Virus record (IMG/VR): IMGVR_UViG_3300033571_005598
Location: 1-55,652 of that record
From: a virus
Length of the DNA: 55,652 nt
Reading direction: 5' to 3' (one strand)
Every line of letters starts with the position of its first letter. Positions within the stretch are counted from its first letter, which is position 1. Shown piece by piece: positions 45,362-54,500 of this stretch. The position numbers and the translations under genes were made by a program. The notes below the pieces were generated by a model. That model was not told where the DNA came from. It saw nothing but the letters and a program-made list of their open reading frames with translations, and did not search any database.

Positions 45362-45954
45362 ACAATAGAGACATTAAGGCAGACCCGCTAGGTGGGATAA
45401 TCCCCCAAGAACTAGTAACTGGAGACATCCTCAAAGGCCGTGGACCAAGAAGAGGAAACCTTGAAAGACTGCTTCGCTACTGGCGACCAATCATGAAAAA
45501 GCCAGGTGGCTTTAGGCGTTGCAAGGTCATTCTTGCTGACCATCCAGAGTTGTACCCACTGAACAATATATGTGCTTGGTTGCATCATGAAACTACCGGT
45601 CTTTGGCCAAACGAAGGTTGTCACCATCCCGGCATGAAAAACTGCCGTAAAAAAATTAAAAAAGGAACGAATGGTTCTCTTTTCTCTGACTCAGATTTTG
45701 ATAAAAGGGTAAGAAAACTTGCTGGAAATAGTAAGAAGTCTTTACAGCCGGAAACCGAGCAATACGAAGACTCAGTAGTGACGAATGCCGACGAAAAACA
45801 TTCAGTTCTAGTGATGCGTGACTTTTCTGAGATGGAACCAGATTTTTGCAAAACCATGTCTGACGATTCAAATTGGGAAATAGAGGGCGAAGACGAAATG
45901 GGAAACACCAAGTCAGTCCCTTATGATTCTGAACAGGACAACGACGTTGAGTAA
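45358..45954 (+). CDS. Conserved-style phage head-region protein (LLRYWRPIMKKPGGFRRC)
   Basis: A 198-residue protein. Its N-terminal half carries a striking conserved-looking block: LVTGDILKGRGPRRGNLERL, LLRYWRPIMKKPGGFRRC, ILADHPELYPL and NICAWLHHETTGLWPNEG. I recognise this combination from head-region genes of actinobacterial phages, where its function is unknown. The Cys/His residues (H-H...C-H-H) may bind a metal. The C-terminal half is acidic. It overlaps both neighbours by a few bases and so belongs to the operon. Confidence 0.6.
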   Translation: MNNRDIKADPLGGIIPQELVTGDILKGRGPRRGNLERLLRYWRPIMKKPGGFRRCKVILADHPELYPLNNICAWLHHETTGLWPNEGCHHPGMKNCRKKIKKGTNGSLFSDSDFDKRVRKLAGNSKKSLQPETEQYEDSVVTNADEKHSVLVMRDFSEMEPDFCKTMSDDSNWEIEGEDEMGNTKSVPYDSEQDNDVE

Positions 45955-47944
45955 TAGAGAAATAAATTTCGTTAAAAGAAGAGTTGCCCTACTTTCCGTA
46001 AAGACGGTACGTAAGGTAAACCCCGTAATTACCATGCGCCTAAACGGCCAGCAAAACGTAATAGATTACAAGGCCTTAGCAAAACGTTCTGGACTAACAC
46101 GAAAGTACAGCGTGAAGGTTGGAATACTTGGCACGCACTCAACAATCGGCCAGGCTGCTCAATCTGCAATTTCTGCTGCAACTCCAGGAAACCTGAGCCC
46201 AATAAGAAGCCCGATTCGTTCTGGCTTATGGGGTGCCTTAACTCCTGGAAAGCCAAGAATTCCAGGTGGAACTGGTGGGGCAAATCGTGCCAGTCGTTGT
46301 CCAGAGGGATATCAGTATGGCGGTCGCTTTACTGACTCTCGTTTTTCTACATGTGGGGCAAAACTCTTTGACATACCTTCCGCTATTGGTTTAGCAATTG
46401 GCGCACTGAGAAGGATAGCCCGTGGCGCTAGAGCGGTTTCTGGAGACTCAACTCCAATCACTGGCGAAACTCCACCAGAGTCAATAGTTCAATCAAGACG
46501 TCCACAGATTCCAAGAGTCGGAAATCCCAACCCTGCAGCACGCGCGGCTGCGGCAAAAAACATCGTCTCTCAAATTGGGCAGACAGACGCGGCAGTCGTA
46601 AGAATGGTCAGAAAAGACGGTTTCGCATTGGAGCCAGTAGTCTCAGCGCAAGTACTCAGAGCAATCCCCGACAACAGGGACATGGAAGGCGCTGACTACA
46701 TATTGTCAGTTCAGGACCTTCCACAACTCGGTGGCCAAGAACTCGGACTTTTATCAAATACCGGCGTTACTAAACTCACCTATGTTTTGCCAGGTGGCTC
46801 AACCCTCTCGCTTGAAAAGAAGAGGCAACTCACTGTTGGTGAAAGAAGAAAACTTGGGCGCACCGTTAATGCTGCATCAAAAATTGACATATCAAACGAC
46901 CCCACTGCTCGCCTAAAAGAAGTCGTTGCTCAAACTGGGGATGGAATAGGTTATTCGGAAAACTTTTTAAACATCAAGAACCCAAATGAGGTGGTTTCTA
47001 AAGGTGGAAAGTCGGTTCCGAGATGGGCTGACGAATTGTTCGGCAAGGGAAGAAAAGCAAAGCCTGCAGCCAATGCAGAAAGAGCAACAGATTCAAGTAG
47101 TGCTGTGGGTAAAAACATCACAAGTGTTGACGCTGCAGTTGACCAGATAATGTCCGGAAGACCACTTTCTGAAATTGACCCAATGATTTTGCAACAGGCT
47201 CTTACAAAGGCAAACGTATTTAAGAGACAAAAATTGGACCGAAGAAGAGAAATGCTTGAAACGCCAAATGGCAACAAGTACATGCTCTATTCCTCGTCTG
47301 GCAAATATGAGCACCTTGGTCAAAAACTTGCAAGCGATATCCAGCAGCACCTTGGTCTTGAGTCACCTGACGTTTTCTTTGTTGGCGAGGGAGATAAGAG
47401 AAAGTACATAGTGGAGGACCCTTCTTCTCTAATTAGGGGATTCCAGGTTGACCGTAGGCGTAAATTCTCCGACTACAAACCGGAAGATGTAGCAAAAATG
47501 CTTGTTTCCGACTGGCTTACGGACCAGAGAGAAAGAGACCCAGGCTCAATTGTTCCTGTTTCAAACGGAACTGACACAAAGCCGGTTGTTACCAACAACT
47601 TCACTTCTGGACTTACTGACCTTGACCAAGTGTCAATTGTTGAGCGTCAAAAACTAACATTATCTCAATTCATGGACGCAAATAGGGCTGAGACTTACTC
47701 GCAATATTTCCAAAATTTACAGCAACAACAGAGATTTGCCTTCAGAAGAGAGATTGACGCTCTACTATTAAGAGCAAGACAATTTAACTTTACACAATTT
47801 AAAAATCGCCTTTACAACGATGGTCGCTTAACCGACGCAGAAAAAGCACACCTGAACATCGTTGGGCGCATTCTGGAAATAAGAATTCAAAACTATGCAG
47901 GTAGTAGGGAAATTTTAATGGAAATCCTCGGAGTCAAAAAATGA
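45923..47944 (+). CDS. Large polyvalent-type protein with Cys module and degenerate kinase-like fold
   Basis: A 673-residue protein (or slightly shorter if it begins at TTG 45947, which has AGGA about 8 bases upstream; ATG 45923 overlaps the preceding gene). A RCPEGYQYGGRFTDSRFSTC module (C126 and C144, CX17C) matches that in the 1894-residue protein. Around residues 440-580, GNKYMLYSSSGKYEHLGQKL, GLESPDVFFVG and MLVSDWLTDQRERDPGSIVPV resemble the layout of the kinase-like domain in the 2290-residue protein but lack several key residues. The rest is helical, ending in FKNRLYNDGRLTDAEKAHL. A structural or pseudoenzyme role is possible. Confidence 0.5.
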   Translation: MILNRTTTLSNREINFVKRRVALLSVKTVRKVNPVITMRLNGQQNVIDYKALAKRSGLTRKYSVKVGILGTHSTIGQAAQSAISAATPGNLSPIRSPIRSGLWGALTPGKPRIPGGTGGANRASRCPEGYQYGGRFTDSRFSTCGAKLFDIPSAIGLAIGALRRIARGARAVSGDSTPITGETPPESIVQSRRPQIPRVGNPNPAARAAAAKNIVSQIGQTDAAVVRMVRKDGFALEPVVSAQVLRAIPDNRDMEGADYILSVQDLPQLGGQELGLLSNTGVTKLTYVLPGGSTLSLEKKRQLTVGERRKLGRTVNAASKIDISNDPTARLKEVVAQTGDGIGYSENFLNIKNPNEVVSKGGKSVPRWADELFGKGRKAKPAANAERATDSSSAVGKNITSVDAAVDQIMSGRPLSEIDPMILQQALTKANVFKRQKLDRRREMLETPNGNKYMLYSSSGKYEHLGQKLASDIQQHLGLESPDVFFVGEGDKRKYIVEDPSSLIRGFQVDRRRKFSDYKPEDVAKMLVSDWLTDQRERDPGSIVPVSNGTDTKPVVTNNFTSGLTDLDQVSIVERQKLTLSQFMDANRAETYSQYFQNLQQQQRFAFRREIDALLLRARQFNFTQFKNRLYNDGRLTDAEKAHLNIVGRILEIRIQNYAGSREILMEILGVKK

Positions 47945-50900
47945 AAAAAGTATCTACCCTATTTGATGCACTGCGTAATGAAAAATTTGCTATTGCTATT
48001 CAAGATGATTATGGAGTCAAATACTATGGCTCCGAAGGCCAGGGAAAAGAATGGTCCGACTGGGCCAACTCTCTTAGCACCAAAACTATTGACGCAAACA
48101 ATATTCCAGCAGGAATCATTCAGGGGCCCTACAAAAACATTAGCGAGCATTCCTTAAAGTCATTGCTGACTGCTTTTGGAAACAACATTAGCGAAATTGG
48201 CAACTCCTATACAGACTCCAAGTCATACTCTTACAAAAGTTCTGTAAAGATGGACAACGGTGCCCGTGTTCCAGCAGTAATGGATACACCAATTGGTCAC
48301 TTTACCAAGTCCCAGTATTCAAGCGCTGTGAATTACAAGGGTCTTGCTATTCGCACCCAAATCAAAGAGGGAAGTTTTCTTTTTGAAGCAAGAGCAAACA
48401 ATTACGCATTCAACTTTGACAACTGGATGTACAACTCAACCCCGTCAAAAGCCGAAATAAAGTCACTTCGTCACAGAATTGACACAAACGTAGGTCGTTC
48501 TTCCGAAAGACGTCTGGGCATGAAATTTAAAGCCGCTCTTGTTGAAAGAGATGGACGCCACAGAGTTGGTTACGCGCAAACACTGGAAACCAAATCACTT
48601 GAAGACTCTCTTGAGTTGAAAGGAATTGGTCAAAGAATAGGTGGAGGAGCACGCATCGGCAGAAGAGCGGCTCGCAGTATGGCCATGTTTGACCCTAAAG
48701 CATGGGACGGCGATGGCGATGGCGTAGTGCAGGAAGGTACACCCTTTGAAAGACCTGCAATTCCCGGCATCAACGACAGGGCAACTGGCGGTGCTGTTGA
48801 CGCAGATGCTGCGAAGAAGGCATGGAAAGAATTTCAAAAGAATCCAGGCAGTTCAACGCCTTCTAGAGAGTTGAGTCCTGCACGCAGAGCCATGCGCGAA
48901 GGAAGCCGCTCAGTAGGAAGACAAGTTCTCACTAACCGTAAGCCAGCGGCAGCGGGTCGTAAATTACCTGACTCAAAACCAATCAAGAGAAGCGGTCTTG
49001 CATCAAGATTGCCTGGCGACAAAAACGAAGCAGGAGTCAACCCACTAGTAGCAAAAGAAGTAGTTCGCAAAATAGAAGATGTTCTCTATAAACGAGACAC
49101 ATTAGATTCATTCAGTGCTTTCATTGATGGACTTGGTCCAGACGGTGGTCAGGAATTAAGTGCTGAACAAGTTTTTGACATAAAAGAAGCAATCCAGTTG
49201 TACGACAATGAAGAATACGACATGGACGACCTTTACAGCAGTGTTTCAGCAGCCGTCACCAGAAAGAAGCCCGACGCTAAACCAAGTCAATCCGGAATGC
49301 GTTCACGTGTTGGTAAAGCACAAATGGACAGACAAGTTAATGGTCTCGCATCACGAAGTGGTCGTTCTAAGAAAAAATCAAAACTGAAAGCAGTACCAGG
49401 ACTTGACAAGGTTGACGAACGAGATGGTTCCCTATGGGCGTCTTTGACACCAGAACAGCAAGAAGTTGTAAAGAAAAATACTCAAACAGCATATGAAAGA
49501 CTTCAGACATCCATCAAAAAAGACAAGTATCTCAGCACGTGGTGGGATGAATTTTTACGTCTTCCTCGCAAAAAGGGAGCAACAGACGCTGACGGTAATG
49601 AGTGGTCTGAGCAATCAAGAATTGCTGGAGAGGCATTCACTTCTTTTGAAGTAGCAATAAACAGGTCAATTGACGGCGCAAATTCAGAAATACAAGCCGA
49701 CGAGAGAGCGCTTGCAGCAATGAGACCTACAGGGTCTGATGCTGAAATTAAAAAAGCAGAAAACAGAATTGCAAATAAGAAGAAACAGGTTCAAAGAATT
49801 CAAAAAATTCTAGACGACCTTAAAACGTACGACCAAATGGACAAAGCCGATGACTGGTCGCTTCTTGAACACCTTCACCCAGAACAAAGAAAGAAATCTT
49901 TCGGTACTGGATTGCAAAAAGATGAAATAAATCTGATTGTTAGCCCTTTTGCTGATGGAAAACTTCCAAAGGGAATGAAAGTTGGAGAACCATCAACAAT
50001 TTTTGAAGAAATTGGTGGAGTTAAAAGAGCAAAGCCTCGTATTATCGGAGAAAAAGGTGATGCAAAACTTGCAGACTTTGCAGACAGAATTCTTCGCCCC
50101 AACCCAGTAAGGGCGGAAAGAAGAAGACTACGAAAGGCCGGAAAAGGTAAGACGTTCACAGAAGAATCGCCACGCGAAAAAATCTCAAAAGTTAAAAGAA
50201 GAATTTCTAAAGCAAAACGTCAAGTACAAAGCAAGATTCGTGGAAAGCGCAATCCAGAGAATATTGAAAGCGCTTTGGAAAAAGTCAGGAAACGTAACAC
50301 TCCACTTATCGGCAGAGACAAAGACGACAATCCGGTTATCTCTCGCGAAACAATTGAGGGTTTTGCAAAACTGCTAAGAGGATACAAGCCTTCGGAAAAA
50401 AGAACCAAAGATGGAGCGACCAAAGGTAAGAACGCCGACTCGTTCCTTGGACAAATCTGGGACTCACAAAACTTCTCTGCACTTCCTACAGCGATAACTG
50501 AAGAAGAGGCCAGGGAACTAATATCTTTAGGATGGACACCAATTCAACGTGGGCATGGAGGAACAACACCCTCCCAGGCAGCCTCATGGGCGGAAGATTA
50601 TATTTACGACCCTAGAAGATTTATTACTGGAGAAGGTGGACAAGCAGTAGGCCCTGGAGAATACTGGGCCCACCCTGAGAGCACCGGATGGGACAGTTGG
50701 ATTAGAGGTCAATCTTCAAACACTGCAACACTTGCTTTCTTGCCACCTAACTCAAAAGTCCTAACGGAAGCGCAAGCGTCAAAACTTCAACAGGACGGCA
50801 ATAGTATTGCAAACGCAATCGGTGGATACATAACTGGTGCTGGTAGTGGTGGAAAAGCGGAAGAACTTGACCCACAAGACCTTGTTAGAGAAATCAAACA

Positions 50901-51237
50901 GCATCTTTCAAGCGTGTTACCAATGGATTCAGGTGTTTGGAATAGCGAAGTAGGAAAAGTATATTCTCAAATATTCAGCCTCATGGAGGCTGGAAACTCG
51001 GCGGAAGGCAAGCAACTCTATGCCGCTCTGCAGTTCATGTTAAAACAAAGAGACTCTCATAAAAACATTTACGCCATGATTCTTGGATACGACGGTGTTG
51101 ATTATGGAAAATCAGACGGAAGATTGCTGATGTTTAACCGCGGTGCGCTATCTGTTGTTGGAGAAGCAGTTGTTCCTCTTGATAAACTCAAAGCCATAGC
51201 AGCGGGCCAACCTTGGCCACCCAGAAAGGACGCATAA
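47941..51237 (+). CDS. Large polyvalent-type protein with DGDGDG loop and ADP-ribosyltransferase-like end
   Basis: A 1098-residue protein starting with an ATGA overlap. Residues about 251-262 are FDPKAWDGDGDG with QEGTPFERPAIPG following, the same module as in the 2290-residue protein. G-x-x-S-R phrases at 352, 452 and 468 resemble the recurring linker. The C-terminus (about 856-1098) resembles a phage ADP-ribosyltransferase fold: IQRGHGG (Arg870), DPRRFITGEGG, GPGEYWA at 904-910, ATLAFLPPNSK and a terminal LLMFNRGALSVV strand. Middle regions are Lys-rich helical. The transferase call is moderate; target unknown. Confidence 0.6.
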   Translation: MKKVSTLFDALRNEKFAIAIQDDYGVKYYGSEGQGKEWSDWANSLSTKTIDANNIPAGIIQGPYKNISEHSLKSLLTAFGNNISEIGNSYTDSKSYSYKSSVKMDNGARVPAVMDTPIGHFTKSQYSSAVNYKGLAIRTQIKEGSFLFEARANNYAFNFDNWMYNSTPSKAEIKSLRHRIDTNVGRSSERRLGMKFKAALVERDGRHRVGYAQTLETKSLEDSLELKGIGQRIGGGARIGRRAARSMAMFDPKAWDGDGDGVVQEGTPFERPAIPGINDRATGGAVDADAAKKAWKEFQKNPGSSTPSRELSPARRAMREGSRSVGRQVLTNRKPAAAGRKLPDSKPIKRSGLASRLPGDKNEAGVNPLVAKEVVRKIEDVLYKRDTLDSFSAFIDGLGPDGGQELSAEQVFDIKEAIQLYDNEEYDMDDLYSSVSAAVTRKKPDAKPSQSGMRSRVGKAQMDRQVNGLASRSGRSKKKSKLKAVPGLDKVDERDGSLWASLTPEQQEVVKKNTQTAYERLQTSIKKDKYLSTWWDEFLRLPRKKGATDADGNEWSEQSRIAGEAFTSFEVAINRSIDGANSEIQADERALAAMRPTGSDAEIKKAENRIANKKKQVQRIQKILDDLKTYDQMDKADDWSLLEHLHPEQRKKSFGTGLQKDEINLIVSPFADGKLPKGMKVGEPSTIFEEIGGVKRAKPRIIGEKGDAKLADFADRILRPNPVRAERRRLRKAGKGKTFTEESPREKISKVKRRISKAKRQVQSKIRGKRNPENIESALEKVRKRNTPLIGRDKDDNPVISRETIEGFAKLLRGYKPSEKRTKDGATKGKNADSFLGQIWDSQNFSALPTAITEEEARELISLGWTPIQRGHGGTTPSQAASWAEDYIYDPRRFITGEGGQAVGPGEYWAHPESTGWDSWIRGQSSNTATLAFLPPNSKVLTEAQASKLQQDGNSIANAIGGYITGAGSGGKAEELDPQDLVREIKQHLSSVLPMDSGVWNSEVGKVYSQIFSLMEAGNSAEGKQLYAALQFMLKQRDSHKNIYAMILGYDGVDYGKSDGRLLMFNRGALSVVGEAVVPLDKLKAIAAGQPWPPRKDA

Positions 51238-51566
51238 TGTCTGAAGACGAATTTGTAGAAAAACACCGTGAGTACTCCGTGTACGCAGACTGGCCTCCGT
51301 TTTCAATATCTAGCAAAAAAAGAAATGACTATCTTGAAGATGTTGTTAAAGAAGACAGACGAATAGTTTCAAAAATTAACGCCAAAGACGAAGATGCATT
51401 TGAAAGAATGTACTCAACCGTAGAGGTTAAGTGGTCTGACGACCTTGAAGAAGCCCGCCTCTACCAAAAGAGGTATGGCAAAGAAAAGATTGACGCATTT
51501 CTCGCTGCTTTAGAACTGGAAGGTCTTGAAGAAGACAGCGACGGCGTTCCATTTGGAATTTTTTAA
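51237..51566 (+). CDS. Small acidic hypothetical protein
   Basis: A 109-residue protein from ATG 51237, which shares an A with the preceding stop (TAATG); AAAGGA lies just upstream. It is acidic with DDLEEARLYQKRYGKEKIDAF and a C-terminal LEGLEEDSDGVPFGIF. No motif is recognised. It is flanked by the two enzyme-bearing large proteins, so it may be an accessory or inhibitor of a neighbour (for example of the adjacent Zeta-like kinase), which is only a suggestion. Confidence 0.5.
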   Translation: MSEDEFVEKHREYSVYADWPPFSISSKKRNDYLEDVVKEDRRIVSKINAKDEDAFERMYSTVEVKWSDDLEEARLYQKRYGKEKIDAFLAALELEGLEEDSDGVPFGIF

Positions 51567-51567
51567 T

Positions 51568-54500
51568 GTGGAAAGCGAACTCAGAAGTCAAATTGCTGCC
51601 GTAAGGCGAGCAGCGGATATTGGATGTTTTGGTGCGCACCAAATTTCAAACGGTGAATGGCTGCCCTGTTCTTCAACAAAACAATTTCTGACAATTACTA
51701 ACGGTTTTGATGTCAAGTCAAGAATTTCACTTGACGACATGGAGAACTGGTCTTCAATCAGAAAATCAAAAGGAAAAAAGCGAAAGAAGCGTTGGGAAAA
51801 ACTTCGTGAGCGCAGAATACTTGGAATTGAATCTCTGGAAGGCGGCGGTCTTGTTTCTCCAAGAAACTCAACAAACATGATTAATGGTGGCACAAATCCA
51901 CCAATCACGCATGGTGCTTCAAGTCCTTCGGGTATGTCTACTAAGAGCATTCAGCCCGCATTCATGCCTAGAGACAACGACCCTGACGTGTTTGTTGATA
52001 TTGAATCAGCAAGAAAAAGAGCGCAGCAACTTGGCTGTATCGGTGTAAGCAGAAGAATGTCAAAAGGTGGAAAGGTTATATGGATGCCATGTACAAATAT
52101 CACCGACTACAACAATCTGACCGGAATGACTTCTCTTGGAAGAACAAATCTTCAAAAAAGAAATGAAAAAATAATTAGAACCGTAATAAAAGAAAATCTT
52201 AAAAAGAAAAAAACAACTATTCAAGAAGATATTTACGGCAAGGCTCTCGGTCCAAGAATTAGAGGAATAGCCCGAGCAGCAGTTTCAAGGTTTGACGCAA
52301 ATGCTTTTGACGGAGACGAAGACGGCTTAATCCAAGACGGAACCACGTTTGAGAGACCAAGCATTCCAACTCCATCCATACCAAAACCCGCAGACAGAGA
52401 AGCCACACCAAAAACTGTAGACAGAGAAGTTTCAGCATCAGAAGTTTCTGCAGTACGCAAATTCATGAGCGCCATGACTTCTTCGCAAATGGATTCTTTC
52501 AGAGGTGAACCAATTGAAGCGTACGACGGAGTTCCTGGGTCAAGGCGTGGAATGGCATCCAGTGGTCCTGGATTCATTATCGGTCGCGGTCCAAAACCAG
52601 TAAGCGGAAGAAAGACACCAAAGCCTTTATCCATAGCGGAACTGAGAAACCCAGAAGCAAGTCCAACCAACCCATTTAGAAATCTCGGTGGAAGACTGAT
52701 GGGCAAATTGATTAGGGGAATGGTCAAGCCTGAACATAGAAACAAACAAGATAGAACGACTTTCCTCATTGGTGGAAATACTGGTTCGGGTAAAACAACC
52801 GTACTTGACGGACATTTAATACCAAAAGGCCTAGTCCCCTCACACGAGGAAGCCGCGCTCATTGACCCTGACTTCATCAAGAAAGGTCTTGTTGGATACA
52901 ACGACGGGGATGGTGCTGGTCGTGTTCATAGAGAGTCTCAAGCAGCAACTGACAAGACAATTAGGGATGCCGCTTCTGACCAAATGGACATGGTAATCAC
53001 AGGTTCTGGTGCGTCAAGACAAATTCAACACATGCGTGAAGCGTCTGAGCGTGGAGAAAAGGTAGTCGGACACTGGGTGCACGTTCCACAACAGGAAGCA
53101 TCTAGGAGAATTAAAAAAAGAATGGATGAAACCAATAGGTACATCCCAGACAACACAGCCCATATGGCTCAGAGTATTCCTAAAGTTATTTCAACAGGAT
53201 TTGAAGAAGACTTACTGGATGAGTTCTACCTATGGGACAACGACGTACCCGAAGGTAAAGAGCCAAAACTTATTGCAAAAAAAGTTCGTGGCAAAAAGTT
53301 TGAAATATACGACGCTAAAAAATTTGAAGAATTTGCCGGAAGTAAAAAGTGGGCAGACACCTGGGTTGCAACATCTGAAGGAAAAGATTCAGACAATGAC
53401 AGCGCATCTGTACAGATGAGTAAAAATAGAAGCGGAAATCCTGCAAACAGAGGCGGGAGTGGACGTGTCACGCCTCCCAAAAACCCGCGAACCCCAATAC
53501 CTAGCACAGGACAAGGCTCTCCCTTGGACCTAACTCCGTACTCACCGCCATCAAGAGAAAATTCTGTAAAAAAAACATTAATAGGAAAAATTCAAAAAAT
53601 TATACCGCGTGTTCAATTTGAGGGAGTACTTAGAATAGCATCGCGTATTCCAAAGGGAATGCCTCTTTATGAAGAAACTGACGACAATCAAATTAAAATA
53701 AATTTAAAATCTTTGCAAATTAATCTTGACACTCCTCAGGATATTTTGAAAGCAGTTGATACCTACGCTCCACTCAAAGCAGACAACGAATCAATGGAGG
53801 ATTTTGCAGCAAGAATTATTCAAACTATTCCGGCTATGAGGTGGGCGGTTGGGTCCAGTGGTCCAGGAGGAGCAAAAAGACTTGCAGACATATTAACTCA
53901 ATCTGGATTCAGTAATAATTCTCAAGAAAAAGTAAGAGAAATACTAAAGAAAAATTTAGAAAATCCATCATTTGCTGAATTAGTAAAAATACACGGAATG
54001 CCATTGATTGTAAACGGTGACACATTATTTACAACAAACGAAAAACTAGCAGCAGGAGGGACGGATGCTTTTCATACTGCAGGTTATGGGTTTATCCTCA
54101 TGTCTGATTCTCTTCTACGGGAAGGAAAGTCGTATTCTCTTGGCTGGACCGAGGAAACCCCCCTTTACAATTATGTTGGAGAAACAATGCGTCACGAGTG
54201 GTTTCACTACTTAGATGGAATAATGAACGCAATGGACCCTGTTGCGAGAAACAATAGAATACAAAAGTACATGAAAAGTGTAAATGATTTTCTTTCAGAC
54301 CCTCAGGCTCGTTTTGAAAAAGCGCTAGGAACTCCAGAAGAAATGATTAAAGAAGCAGAGTCAATAGCAGTAAGAAGTATTGCTTTTGCTCAAGGAAAAT
54401 CAAAACGTGATGCCATAAGGTATTTAAGGAATAGGAAAGACAAAGATTATTTGGCTTTAATGGATTTAGCCATTGGAAAAATGATAGACGACGCAGTGGA

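Noticed and set aside
51526-51567. TTG 51526 as start of the Zeta-like protein
   Set aside because: It overlaps the upstream gene by 41 bases; GTG 51568, two bases past the upstream stop, fits the tight spacing used in this operon. Not excluded.
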